From Monarcha castaneiventris obscurior (taxonomy: Eukaryota; Chordata; Aves; Passeriformes; Monarchidae), in contig JAMPIT010000484.1 in NCBI GenBank assembly GCA_026261815.1, positions 10,328,501-10,392,500 of the forward strand: DNA of 64,000 bases, given 5' to 3'. The position numbers were made by a program, and so were the translations under genes. Numbering within the stretch: position 1 is the stretch's first letter; each line of letters starts with the position of its first letter. Shown piece by piece: positions 12,658 through 24,389 of this stretch. The notes below the pieces were generated by a model, which worked only from the letters and a program-made list of their open reading frames with translations, ran no database searches and was not told the DNA's origin.

Positions 12658-13112
12658 CACAGAATCATTGGGGTTGGAAAAGAGCTCCAAGATCAGTGAG
12701 TCCAACCTTTGACTGAACACCACCTTGTCAACTAAAACATTGCACTGAGAGCCTTGTCCTGTTGTTTCTTGGACACATCCAGGGGTAGTGACCGCACCAC
12801 TTCCTTGGGCAGCTGTTCCAATGTTTAATCACACGTTCAGGGAACATGTCCAGACTGAACCTCCCCTGGCACAGCTTAAATCCTTTTCCTCTTGTCCTGT
12901 CACTTGTTACATGGGAGAAGAGACCAACCCCCACCTCCTTTCAGGTGTTGTAGAGATTGATAAGCCTCCTTTTCTCTAAGCTAAACACCCCCAGCTCCCT
13001 CAGCCATTTGTTGTATGATTGACTCTCCAAACCCATCACCGGTTTTGTTGCCCTTCTCTGGACACTTTCCAGCATTTCCATGTCTTTCTTGATGTGAGGG
13101 GCCCAGAACTAG
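12658..13112 (-). mobile_element. CR1 LINE, 5'-truncated, inverted
   Basis: The stretch opens with cacagaatcattggggttgg, the reverse complement of the CR1 3' terminus. It then follows the expected inverted CR1 order: gtccaacc, acatccaggg, cttgggcagctgttccaatg, cctcccctggcacagctt, cctcttgtcctgtc, gggagaagagaccaac, cagctccctcagcc and cccttctctggacac, ending near ggggcccagaact. About 455 bp of 3' end remains. The element is missing nearly all of its reverse-transcriptase frame and is therefore dead. Many substitutions show that it is not a recent insertion. No target-site duplication is evident, as is usual for CR1. Confidence 0.93.
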
Positions 13113-15569
13113 GCTCTGATAAACCCACTGCAAGTCACAGAACCCATAAATAGATGCTTTTTTAAATCACTTCTTACCCGTAAGAGAGATATTTAATCTG
13201 GAACTGAAGCTAAGTTAGAACTCCTGGAACAGCAACCATTGAGCTTCTTGTTATGGGTTTATGCTGTGACTCAATATAAAAGCATTTTCAGATGCCTCTT
13301 GTTACAGTCAGGGCTAATGCAGAGAGGTGCTGGGTCCTGCCACAAACTTTGAAGATCAACTGCTCAGGTTTTCACGGTAGGAATTATTTGACTGTCACCA
13401 TCTCCATGGCAGATTCAACTCACTCATCCCCTTTCTGGCGGTGAGATTGGTTTCTTCTGGCAGACCACAGCTGTAGAGAGGATTGTATGAAATGAGGATA
13501 TTTTCTCTCCTATTAATTCCACTGCAGATGGTTGGAACCTCTACTTCAAGGAAGGTGAAAGTGCAGCAGCACTGAACTTGGGGAAAGACTTGCAGAGATG
13601 GTAGAATGAAAACTGATGGTGGGTGATCTGGGGACACTTGAGGTAGGCTGTAGGGCTGCAGTGCTCTCTGCTGTTTCATTGCAGCTCACAATAGCTATAA
13701 AAAAGAGCTGTTTGAGTTTCTGTCTTGGTAGCCTTGAGCATTGCCCTGGACAGTACAAATAACACAAAGGAGGTAGTAGAGCTTAAAAGGACAATTATCT
13801 GTTGCAAAAACAAACAAAACCATCAGGATGTCAGACAGCTGCATTCCTTTCACACTACGCCACGAGTTAGGAAAAAGAAAATGATCATTTTGTTTGGAGC
13901 AGTAAAGCTGTTTACCCCTCTCACCTTTCACCATGGCTGCATTTCTTTAGCAATGGTGTGGGGCTATTTATCAAACACATATAATTTATATAGGTTCCTT
14001 TTCTGGGTTAAGTGTAAGTAGCCCATCCCCACTGGTCTGAACCCTGCTTTCCTTTCCACCTCTTCCTTTGTGTTTAAGGGACCTTCTTGCCATTCGGCTA
14101 AAGCTGAGTGAATTATCTTGGAGCTTCCCTGAAACAAGGTTCTTGTTCTTAAGGAGGTGGAACTACTTCTTTTGGCTACCTCAAAATGCCTGCTCACTCT
14201 TTATAGGATGTGGAAAGAAAGAGTGCCCTGAGAAGAAGTTAGGGAAAATATTCTGAGGACCTTGGAGGTCTCTATGTTATACTGGAGAGTCCAGTATTTG
14301 CATTTGCTTCCTCACTGTAACAGAGGAATTTTCAGTAGTGTCTACAGGAACTGTTTATCTAAAGGCTGCATTGAGAGTTTTGAAATAAACATGTGTTTTG
14401 GGTATGACCTCTTTATTGCTTTTTTTGGTTTTAATGCAAGACCTTTAGGGAGGAGGGAGGAATTGCAATGATGAGATCAGCAGATACAGAGTTGGAGATT
14501 TGGCGCTCTACCCTGATCCCAGACCCCTGGGTCTGTAATGTAATTTGTGTAATCCCATATTTACTTCCCCTCTGTGTTTTCAGCTGGTTGGAGCACTCTT
14601 TGCTTTCTGGTTACAATCTGCTCTTTATTGCTTTTAAGGTAGAAGAGGAATTTCTGCAAGGGGGAGGCTTGCAAAAGCACTCTAGAAAGAATGTCAGGGC
14701 ATAGCTGCATACAAACTACTATTGTAAATGAAAAGCTTTTCAACTGATCTGTGCAGAATAAACCTGACAGTTTTGTACATTTGACTGAGCCATCCACTGA
14801 ACTAGTTTGGAGACCACACTACTTGTTGCCAATGTCTGATATAAAGCTTGTTTCATGTCTGTATTTTTATCAGGCCTGGAAGTCTGACTTTATCTGGACC
14901 TGTTCAGGACTTGATTTTTTTTTCCAGTCTAATTTAGCACAATACAGCTAAAAATAAGTTCACTATTATTAAGATTTTATATGCCATTTTTGTCCCCATG
15001 TTTCACTTTTGGTATCAAACTGAATCTGAAGTACTGAACTTTACAAGGTGGACTTGAGACTGGAAGCAGATGGAGTAAATTCTTTTATTTCTGTCAGTTT
15101 GTGTTTTTTTAAAGGGAAAGAAGAATTTATTTCATCCTTTCTGCCACTTAAGCTTCAAACAGTGATAATTTGGAACACATGGTAAGTGTAAGACTCTAGT
15201 CCCTTTTGCTGAGCTGTTGTAGAGAAAATTGCATTAAGATAAATAAGGGTGAATTATGCAAAGAATCAAAAAATCAGATTTTTATTTTTGTTTCGTTATT
15301 CTCTAGGGGAATATTGGCTCTTCAAAACCATGGGAATAAATGCAAATATTATTTCTAAGTCTGTGTGATCTCAAAGCAGAAGCAGCCCAATTGTTATGCT
15401 GTTCAGGGCTTCTCCTGCCATTCCTGGTCAGTGAAATCCACACTGATAGATTCACTCAATTAAGAGTAAGTCTATTCCAATAAGCATAAGTATAGTTTAC
15501 AATAATGATTTCAGTTCAAAGCATCAGAAAAGGAGAGGAAATAAATGCTATTTGGCATATCAGACTGCC

Positions 15570-15590
15570 TTTTTTTTTTTTTTTTTTTTT
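15570..15590 (-). repeat. T21 homopolymer
   Basis: Twenty-one T residues are followed directly by four A residues. On the - strand this reads as a poly(A) run, but no transcript-derived body or target duplication could be recognised beside it. Confidence 0.9.
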
Positions 15591-17214
15591 AAAATCTGTG
15601 GGCTGTGTTTCCCACAAAAGAACAATGTATTTCCTAGAAGCTATGGTTCCCAGGTACTATGAGATCTTAAATTAAAATATGTTTGTAATTCAGTTACACA
15701 AACCTCAGCATTTATACAGTGAGTGCTGCAAAATTAAAAACGCATCAATCTTTTATATGGGACAGCAGTAGTTAAAATTTTAAATGTTGTTCTAAGTCCT
15801 CCTTAAATATTGCTGGCTTGACTATCAGAACACTGATTAATGAAAAACCATGGAGGAACTGTAAAAAAAAATTGAAATTAGCTTTTGGAATCCAGAGGTG
15901 CTTTCAATATTTCAAAACATGTTTACTAACATCAAATTTTTTTTGATGGAGGTAATTTTTCTGCAAGGAGGGAAAAGAAATAATGAAGGGTTTTAAACAA
16001 AGTGCAATGAAAAGACATCTTTTTCTCCAAAAAGAGTTAAATGGTGCATCCTGTGACTTAGTCTTTGAACCATTTGGGGTTTAAGAGTACCATGGGATTA
16101 TGCTGTTCTCTAAGGACATTGAAATTAGACACCGATTTCTTAAAGTGGAAGCTGGAACTTGTTGAAAATCACAAGACAGAGCTGATCACAAGCTTCAAAA
16201 TGAAATGATGACATTTGCAATGCTGTCCTTTTTTTGGCCTTATTTGACAGCAGGAGTTAAGTGTGTGATCTGGACCCAGATGAGATCAAGGACTTTCCAG
16301 AATGTAGCACAGCTTTATATGATTCATAGTCCATGGCAAAGCAATCAGTTTGTTGTAGTCTCTGAAAAGGAACAAATGCTAAATAACTGAATGAGTTTTC
16401 CTCATGGTGACAGCCCTCTAAACCCAAAAGTCAATGTGTGAAACACTTGGGTTTTGCCAGCCTTATGCTCTGTGTATCAGTCTTCCCTCAAGGTTGTGTG
16501 TGATGCTTAATCTTGACATAATGCCAAAGATGATGCAAAAAATCTTATATTAATATGCTGGTCTATAATAAATGAAAGACTTACAGATCACAAAGCTCAA
16601 AGAGTGGCTTAAGAATAATAATATGGCAACCCAAGAAAAGGTTTAAATATTTCTGGTATTGGTTTTCCTGTGAGAAATGGATATGAGCACAAGGAAGTGC
16701 TCTCTTGCTGGGAGCAGATACCACTCCTGGTACCCAGAGGAGTGTCCCTGCAGTCTCCTACTGCCATTCTCCTTCCCAGGTAATGGTGCTGCCTGAAAAA
16801 CCAGCAGCTATGGGAAGAAACTGGACATAAAGAAACTCTGAGTGGGGACAAGTGCATCACTCATCAAGCAGATCATATTCGAGCCTCTCTTGTGCTCTCT
16901 GTATTGAAATCATTCAATGTATGTGGCTTGGTGGGAAGCTGGTTCTGTTTCTCTAAGCAGTGTTTCTCAACAGAAAAGGCTGCTGTACAAAAGCAACTTT
17001 TCTTCTTTGTTTTAAATGGAAGTAAGTGGGAAGCTGCATGTAGAACTCCACTGTTTTCTTTCTCAATATAATTTCTCATTTTGTTCTGAACATATCATCC
17101 TCCGAGAAAAGTATTTCCAGAGAAATAAGATCTCTCTCCATCCAGAGTTAAGGTGTTATTGCTGCAGTGAGTTTTGAAATTTTTCCATTTGGAGGAGGAA
17201 ATTCTGTCTTCTAT

Positions 17215-17237
17215 CAAAAAAAAATAATTTTTTTTTG
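17215..17237. repeat. Perfect A/T hairpin
   Basis: C followed by A9, the three bases taa, then T9 and G form a perfect 10 bp inverted repeat. It lies in a longer A/T-rich stretch that includes a T4A8T3 segment at 17259-17273. A slippage-prone cruciform-type sequence is the simplest reading. Confidence 0.85.
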
Positions 17238-17861
17238 CATTGGATCCAAAAGATTCCTTTTAAAAAAAATTTAAGGAGCAACTTTTTCACACAAAATTTG
17301 ATTTAGAGACCTTGTTTCTTGTTGAGAACAGCTGGGAGAGGAAAGATGTAGCTTACCTCAATTACATGATCAGCAAGTTTGTAACAAAGTTTCAAATTCC
17401 TCTGTTAAAAATAAACCAATAAATAAATAGGAATTGAGCCAATTGATAGAAATAGTTCAGGAAGAAAACTTTTGACACAGACAAGAGATGCAAATAGATC
17501 TTAGAGATGCAAAAATGTGCACGCTCTTCCTAATACACAATTTTGGACAGATGCCCTGTAGTGTTAAGAGCAAATGGACATAGAAATCCACTCCTAAGGG
17601 ACACCAGAATCAGTTCAGCAGGCACTTGTGCCAGTGTTAATGTGGCTTGCTAAATATCCTGTAAGCCATAGTGCTAGTTATTGCTTTGTTTGTAGTTTCT
17701 TCATTCCCAGAGTATCAAACTGTGAAGAACTCCTCTAAATCTGATTATTATGTTTAACCCCACTGATATGCTTGACTGTAACAGCTTATTCTATCAATTG
17801 TTGTGGATATTTCATGTATAGGAACTGTACTCTGGCAGTGCAAGATGGCCTATGAAGGTGC

Positions 17862-18311
17862 TGTTCTGGTTTAATCCCAGTTGTCAGCAAAGTACCATGA
17901 GGGCCTGGTGGATGGGGAGCAGGATTGGAAAAAAGGGGTAAAACCTGTGGGCAGTGATATTTTATTTAGGTCTGACAGGCCTTCCACAAGAAATGAATGA
18001 TTATTTAAAAAACTAAAACAGACAAGACCCAGGTCTCCATCCCCCCAGATTAAGGGTGATTCCCTTGGAAGAGTGATGGACTTTCTGAGTCTCAGACTAG
18101 TTTCAGTGGCTTTAAACAAAAATTTCAGGGTATATTGAGAGGCAAACATGCAAAAACAGAGGGAGAAGAAGATACAGTTCAGTATGAATATCACCAACTA
18201 CCAGTTCAAGTCCAAGAGTTCTGTTTGATGAGGAAGCACAATTCAGTATGCCAGACTACAAATAAATAATTTGACATTTTGGTTTGCGCTGTTCTGTAGT
18301 CAACCAGAACA
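17862..18311 (-). mobile_element. Solo LTR of an avian endogenous retrovirus, decayed
   Basis: The first 130 bp resemble the inverted 3' part of a widespread avian LTR family that I recall: tggtttaatcccag, gcaaagtacca, ggatggggagcaggattgg, aaaaaaggggtaaaac, then a tttatttag segment. The two ends are exact inverted copies, tgttctggtt at 17862-17871 and aaccagaaca at 18302-18311, giving a 450 bp TG...CA unit. Read on the - strand, a caatata TATA-like box lies about 175 bp in (18131-18137) and an AATAAA signal about 345 bp in (17961-17968), a sensible U3-R-U5 order. No internal retroviral genes are present. No clear target-site duplication was found. The middle matches poorly, so the exact family is unassigned. 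Confidence 0.62.
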
Positions 18312-18344
18312 TGTAGAGAACCAGCTACAAAGCAAGAACAATTG

Positions 18345-18500
18345 GAAGATTATTTGCATAATAAATATGAGAAATTAGTCCAGCTGAAAACATTCTAACA
18401 AGCTTTCTGACAGCCTGAGAAACTACAACAAACAGCAGTTGTTGGGTAAACTGCCACTATTGACAAAGAAGCAGGGAGCCTTAATAATAATAATGGAACA
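18345..18500. promoter_or_regulatory. Candidate regulatory patch with octamer motif
   Basis: A perfect octamer ATTTGCAT lies at 18352-18359 within ttatttgcataataaatatg, followed by TAATAATAATAATGG near 18483. AT-rich clustered motifs of this kind occur in vertebrate enhancers. Conservation is untested. The proximity to the LTR (about 40 bp) means the motif could also be LTR-flank coincidence. Confidence 0.15.
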
Positions 18501-18888
18501 CCTTTTTCTTGATGCAGAATGGCCCAGTTTATTTGACTTCACTGATTTTTGCCTATTCAGCCTAGTCACTAATCTGATGAAGGGGCTCAGTTATTTAGTT
18601 ATTTCTTGGTTTTACGATTTCCAGTTGTTTTCTGGTAATGGGAGTTCTTTGGGTCCTGTGCATGTGGGTGCACAGATGCACAAATTTGACCTACACAGGG
18701 AAGTTACTTGCTGATAGTTCCACACCTGGGTTCAGTTTGAAAGATGTTTGCATGCAAGAAGTCTCTGGTTTGGTTTCAGTCACTGAAGCTGGTTAGTAGC
18801 AAGGGTCAAAATGATGATCCTGTGCTGTTGTATTTTTGAGATTAATATCAGGGCAAGCTTAATTCTCTGTTTCACTCCCTGGTTAAGT

Positions 18889-18920
18889 CAGTGACTCCTT
18901 GAGGCCTGAAGGAGTCACTG
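18889..18920. repeat. Perfect hairpin, 12 bp stem and 8 nt loop
   Basis: Arms cagtgactcctt (18889-18900) and aaggagtcactg (18909-18920) are exactly complementary around gaggcctg. Each arm contains a TGACTCC/GGAGTCA element close to, but not identical with, an AP-1 half-site pair. The stem is too short for a microRNA precursor. Confidence 0.85.
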
Positions 18921-19000
18921 CCCAGTGTAGATATCCTAACTGAAAATTTTAGTCACATTAGAGTTAAAAAAAAGAAGTTGTATCTGTTTCAGATTTTGCC

Positions 19001-19024
19001 GGGGTGGGGGGGGGGGAAGAGGGG
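19001..19024 (+). repeat. G-rich run, quadruplex-capable
   Basis: GGGG, then T, then eleven G residues, then AAGA and GGGG give at least four runs of three or more G within 24 bases. Known quadruplex rules permit folding of the + strand. An AP-1 consensus TGAGTCA sits 113 bp further on at 19137-19143. Confidence 0.7.
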
Positions 19025-20880
19025 CGGAAAGATTATGAATCAAATGTGTTTGTGTTCAGTCTCTCATTTCCAATGGGCAGCAGTTTGAATCAGTTCTTTG
19101 TTTATTGGAAAATATTTGTGTGCTTTCGGAGGCCACTGAGTCAGAGAGCCATACGCAGCAATTGAAATTACAAGCATTTTCCTCTTTCATGCAGTTAAGT
19201 GCCTAATAAATCCCTATAAACATCAGCTTTGCTAAATGAGACAGCCTCAATAGGCTTTATTAAGGCCAGACTTAACTTATTCCACAGCCACTTTGAGAAC
19301 ATCTGGCAGTGAGGATCAGCCTTAAAGTGAATGTAGAAGTCACCAGTGCTGACTTGGAGGCCACAGCTGTGTGAGGGCGACTCAGCATGGACATGGACTG
19401 GGCTGGCCCCCGGAGGGACAGCAGGGCCCATTGCTGGCTTTGGCAATGGGTGGTTCAGGAGCTGCTCTGAGCAGCAGAGAACTCCTTTGCCTCAGCCAAC
19501 GCAGGAATTACAGAGTCCTGCTGCATGTGGTGCATCTCCGCCTGCCTCTGCAGCAGCTGGGGTTGAAGAACATTAGAAGGGTTGGTGCCTCTGCCCTCCA
19601 TTTCCCCCACACCTTGAAGGTGTCAGTCTGTACCTGTGTTCCATGGTGCTCTGGCACAGGCCATCTTTCCCATTCCATGAGTGTAATGAGTCCAGACTGG
19701 GAGCTGCTGATGGGAAGGGAGGAGCAGCTATTACATGGACAGAGTATGCATAAAGGAGAGATACATGAATGTCCCAGGAATGCAGGTTCTTAGGGTGTCT
19801 GCAGAAGGAGGGTGAGTCCTTGAGGCAATGGGAGAAACTAGGAATAGAGTAGAAAAGACAAACTGACCATAAATCCAATTGTGTTCAGGTTCCCCAGGAT
19901 GCTTCTTCAGCTGATGTTGCTATGGGTACCAATTGTCCCCTCTGGAATTCACTGTACCACAAGAGAAAAATGAGATAAATTCTGTCCTTTTCTTAGAGAG
20001 GCAAGTTGAATGATCCTCCTTCTACTGAGAAAGCTGTACGCTGGCTTTGGGAGCTGGATTATGATTTCAGTTGTTTTCTGAACCCAAAATAACTGTCTGG
20101 TATAGCTCTGTCTTAGTGCTTTGAAGTGTAGGAAAAGTCTGATTGTGGTGTGGTGCGCAGGGATGCACATGGTGATGCCAAGGGATGACACATCCCTCCC
20201 CTGTCCCCACTCTTTTCACTCTCTGTCTGCTGCAGTTCTTGGTGTGCATGGCCCCTTCCCCTCGATCGATTTGGATTCAGAGCTGTGCCCCGGTTTTTCA
20301 CAGCCCACATTCATGAATATGGACCAAGACTGACTAGCAAAGAACTTGTTTATGTGGGGGCAGAACTTGGCAAGGTTTTAACTTTGTCTTTTCAAAGAAG
20401 ACCAAAGATGCAGACAGATAACTACCTTTTTTTTTTATTCAGTGCTCTTACACTTGGCAGGCTGGGCTTAAAAAGGATATAACTGATAAAAGTAAAAGGT
20501 GGCAAGAAGAAAGGTTTTTACACTGGACTCATACGGTGTATTCAAAATCTTCTGGTTTCATTTCTGACTGCTTTTAATTTGTTTATCTTGATTAAATTTT
20601 CTTCATCTGAGCAGTAAAGACAGTGTCCAGGTTGATAAAAATAACTGTCATTGCTGAGATCTTTGAAGCTTTGCATGTGGGAGAAAAGTTTCCTTTTTCT
20701 TGCTTCTCAGAAAGGTGTTTCCTACAGCTCAGAGCCAAGACACATTGGATTAGAAAATGCATGCATTTCTACACCCATTTCCAAGCAAAATATTATTAAA
20801 TCTGTGGAGCTTCTTTACGTCAGTTGGCATTTTTGTCACAATTACAGAATGTACTTTTAGACTGGCTGAAATGTGTACTT

Positions 20881-20918
20881 AAAAAAAAAAAGCCAAACAA
20901 AAAAACAACCCCAAAAAA
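20881..20918. repeat. A/C-rich tract
   Basis: Thirty-eight bases of A runs broken by CC and CCCC, with two isolated G residues. Same style as the tract at 11742. Confidence 0.8.
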
Positions 20919-21585
20919 GCATGCTCTTTAATATGCAGACATGTAGGGAAAGAGTGTGGTAATGAATTTGGCTTAGTTTGTTGAGGCTGGGCCAAGTTCT
21001 GATCTCAGTTACGCTGGCCTCAGCTGAGTTACTCCAGATTTTCACCAGTCGACTGAAGCCAAACTGTTTCCTTTTGTCCTTTAGCATTTATTAATAGTTT
21101 AGGGGCAGGCAGTGGGGATGAGTTTTAAGTGTAAGGATTTAAGAGTCCTGTCCTAAATCCATAGTTTCAAAATGCTTCAATTTATTTCATATGTATTTTC
21201 AGTCACTGGTTACCTGGTCTCACAGGTGAAGTGTTCCAAGGCTCCCTACATATTCTACATTTGTATGGATAACACCTTTTGCACAGAAGTGAAAAAATCC
21301 ATCATTGTATCTGTATCAGCTGAATGCCATGAAAGCTGTGAAAGCTCTTTCTGAACATTTCATAACTGTCTTATTTTAGACTGTGGATTAACACAACTCC
21401 AGGCAATGTATGCTTCTGTATGTTTAATAGCTTTAATCTTCCCAGCAATGTGGAGCCCTTAGAACTTTACTTTTGGACAGTTTTGTCTTTGAAGTACAGT
21501 GTTTATACATAAAATTATCAAATGAAACAAGTTATTCTGTAGTATTTCTGTCTTTTTAAGGTAGAGAATCTGTAATATTTGTTTG

Positions 21586-21610
21586 TATACACACACACCC
21601 ACACACACCC
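21586..21610. repeat. CA microsatellite, imperfect
   Basis: Two short (AC)n blocks are each closed by CCC (acacacaccc twice). It is a short interrupted dinucleotide repeat. Confidence 0.85.
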
Positions 21611-22354
21611 ATACTAGAGATATTATCTCTGTTGTTTTTGCATAGGTACTTACACAGTGGTAACAGGAGAAAAAGCCCTTAAGCCTTTGTCCATGCTAAA
21701 GCATGTTAGAAATGTTCTCAGAGATGGCAACTCAATAACCTGTGCCTTTATATTATTGGCATCGTCCCTGGCAGGCTGTTGGTCATCCAGCACTCTCCCA
21801 GACAATTCCTTGGCTTCAGGAGTCAGTGCAGTTTGGCACCAGATTCCATAGGTGTGCCCAGCCTATTCCAAAAAGGAAATGAGTTAATAGTGTGACTGTG
21901 GAAGGCTGCCATGCCTTGCTGTTAAAGAACAACCCCATGTGAGAAGCAAATCAGGCCTTATATGTTTTATATTAATTAGCTTTATTTATACTAGTAAATT
22001 AATCAAGAACAACCCTTGTTATGCTGGTGATGTTTGTTAAACCAGGGCACAGTTCACCTCCCCCCCAACCAAAAAAAGTCATGATACTTCCTGTGAGATG
22101 TACTGAGTGTCTTTGAATTCCTCACTCCAGATTCAAGTTACTCAGCAAAAATAGATTGGGCTCTTCAAGGGTAAATCCAGAATGTTAGAGATTATCCTGA
22201 TGAAATATCCCTTTTACAGAAAGGATAATAGTGATGTTGTACTGCTGTGTCAGCCAGAGGTTGACCAAATTCAGCTGTTGTCAACCACAGCAAATGCTCT
22301 TTCCCAAAGATCTGAGATTATTAGAGAGCTTTGTTGGGAGGAAGAAAACATTTC

Positions 22355-22403
22355 ATATATATATATATGTGTGTGTGTGTGTACACATACATACATATAT
22401 ATA
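22355..22403. repeat. AT/GT microsatellite with inverted halves
   Basis: Seven AT units run into about eight GT units, and then acacatacatacatatatata follows. The second half is close to the reverse complement of the first, so the 49 bp block is almost entirely alternating purine-pyrimidine and can fold back on itself. Alternating tracts of this kind are known to be prone to Z-DNA and to length change. The repeat extends open frames on the + strand into Ile-Tyr and Cys-Val runs that are artefacts. Confidence 0.9.
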
Positions 22404-22530
22404 CTGTGCTATATACTGTATTCACTGTAATCTCAGCCCATTTCCTTTATTTCGTACACTACTGTTTTATTGAGAATGATGTGAGCATTGCAGGACAGAA
22501 TTCAAGATTATTACTATATAATAATTTCGT

Positions 22531-22570
22531 TAGTTGGGTTTTTTGGTTGGATTTTGTTTGGTTTTGTTTT
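22531..22570. repeat. T/G-rich tract
   Basis: Forty bases of T runs interrupted by GGG and GG pairs with only two A residues. It matches the style of the tract at 457-596. Confidence 0.8.
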
Positions 22571-22800
22571 ACTTGCTCGGGTTTCCTTCCTTCCCCACTC
22601 CCTCCCCAAGGTTTCAGTTTCCTTATCATCATCCCTTCACTTCCATATGGTGTTTTGTCTAGTTGGCAAGCACTACAATTGGATTTCTTGAAGGCATCAA
22701 CTATAAAAAGTTCAAAAATGAGATACATTTCCAGAGCTTTTCATCTTTCCAAGTGGTCTGAGGGCTGAATGGAGGAACTTCAGGGCTGAGAGCCTCAGTT

Positions 22801-23061
22801 CATAGAATCACAGAATGGTTTGGAAGGGACATTTACAGGCCATTTACTCAAACACCCCTGTAGTGAGCAGGAACATCTTCAACTAAATCAGGTTCCTTGG
22901 AGCCCTATCCAGACTAACCTGGGATGTTTCCAGTAATGGGATATTGACCACCTTTCTGGGCAACCCGTTCCAGCTTATCACCACCCTCATTGTAGAACAT
23001 TCTTCCTCATATTTAATTTAAATCAACCTTCTTTTAGTTTAAAACCATTATCACTTGTCCA
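22801..23061 (-). mobile_element. CR1 LINE, 5'-truncated, inverted
   Basis: The copy starts with catagaatcacagaatggtt, the inverted CR1 3' terminus, followed by tggaagggac. It continues through ccagactaacctgggatgtt, gggcaacccgttccag, tcattgtagaacattcttcc and ttagtttaaaaccattatca, the usual order in inverted CR1. Similarity fades near 23061. About 260 bp of the 3' end survives, with no coding capacity. It is more diverged than the copy at 46841 and belongs to a different CR1 subtype from the 12658 copy, judging by the first 60 bases. Confidence 0.9.
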
Positions 23062-24389
23062 ATTGTGATTTTTCTTGGACAACAGGATCAGTCTCAGCAC
23101 TAAAAGACATTGAGAGAGTGTGCATCCTGTCCTATCAGTAGGTTATGAAAGACAAAATGATGCCATCTGAAATGATATCACCATAGTCCTGGTGGCTTGA
23201 TCAGCTTAAGACATCTGTTAGGGAGTCCAGCTCAGGGAACTGAGGTGCAGACTTGGCTCTGTTTTGGCAAAAAACAGGAGAAGCTATTGAGTGTGAGGGA
23301 TTCTGATTTCTGATAAGGGGCTGTATGATCTTTGGATCCAGTCTGGCAGACTTGTCACTCAACTTGTGTCCTTGTGGTCAGCCACACCTTCGGGGTGTTC
23401 CAGGCAGAGGTGAGACAGTGTAGGGTCTGTAGACACTCAGGTACAGCAGGACCACATGTTCATCTATCCCCAAACACTTGGCCAGAACTCATGTTTAAGT
23501 CCCTCTTGCACCACACATGGTTTGGAGAGTCCTGACACAACTTTTAGAGTCAGGTGAGACTTGGCTGCAGGGAGGGTGCCCACTGCAGATGCACCTGGGG
23601 ATGAAGCAGAATTGCCAGCACTTGTAGGCATCAGTGAAGCCACCTGGCATTGTACTTGGAAAACGCTGGAATTTAGCCCATTCTACTTTGTCATTGAGGT
23701 ATCAGGGCAAAGACATATTTTGTGTTTCTTTCATGTTGGTCCTGACTCCATGTTCCTCTTGTGGACATCCTCATTCAGATGTGCTCAGACTTCCTCTGTG
23801 CTGTCAGAGGACAGGACATGGCTTGTTTGCTGCAGACCTCTTATTTACTCTTGCCTGTTTACATAACCTACAGGACTGGTAACAAACTGCGATTGCAGTT
23901 ACCCTGGAGTAAACCTGGAGTCATTTTGGTGCAGCAGTTGTTACTTTTTTCCAGAAGTTCAAGTCAGAAAGGGTCCCTTTATCTCCAAGCTGGGATCAAA
24001 CTGAAGACACAAGGCAGGGGACTCTTTTCTAGATGTATTCCTTAGGACACTACAAAATCTCTTAGGAACAGGTCAGCCAATGGAGAGGGAAATTCATGAG
24101 CAAAGACACAATTATTTATAAGAAATATGGGGGGATGGTACTTAATGTAAAACATGTCTCCAAATGACCCTCAAGATAAAGTAGCATCTTCTTGTCTAGA
24201 CTGATCTAACTTGTACAATTTTGCAAAGGAATCATCTTGTAGCTCCCATTCTGATCTCACTCTCAGATTGCTTTAGACATGAAACTCTATTGTTACAGTA
24301 ATCCTCTGGTGTAAGTTTAACCAGAATCAAGTCAGGTGCTTGAGAGCATCACCTGCAAAAGAAAGAGACTTTCAGCATCTCTTTCTGCT
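23062..24389. other. Unique sequence, no gene seen
   Basis: Three overlapping + strand open frames (23561-23866, 23634-23882 and 23761-24045) cover a patch with few stops. None has a domain, and using three frames at once is typical of non-coding GC-richer sequence. No repeat was recognised. Confidence 0.6.

Larger units (their letters stand above)
13113..17861. other. AT-rich unique sequence, no gene seen
   Basis: No gene is supported. Open frames are below 100 codons and cluster at 13395-14950 without motifs. From about 14950 to 17600 the sequence is AT-rich with very few open frames, which argues against coding exons. Homopolymers (T21 at 15570) and an A9/T9 inverted repeat at 17215 are listed separately. 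No promoter-like CpG-rich patch was seen. Confidence 0.65.
18312..22800. other. Unique sequence with small repeats, no gene seen
   Basis: The open frames here, such as 19371-19793 (+, 140 codons) and 22331-22768 (+, 145 codons), show no domains. The second runs straight through an AT/GT microsatellite. The + and - frames around 19195-19878 overlap in a GC-richer patch, which makes long chance frames likely. Separately listed are an octamer-bearing AT-rich segment, a 12 bp hairpin, a G-rich run and dinucleotide repeats. No splice-bracketed exon was convincing. Confidence 0.6.

Noticed and set aside
15570..15590. T21 run as the tail of a processed pseudogene on the - strand
   Set aside because: No gene-derived body was recognisable on the upstream side of the tail.
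19195..19878. 140-codon + frame and opposing - frames
   Set aside because: Same reason: multi-frame openness in a GC-richer patch with no motif.
22182..22768. Frames with Ile-Tyr and Cys-Val runs
   Set aside because: The runs come from the AT/GT microsatellite at 22355-22403.
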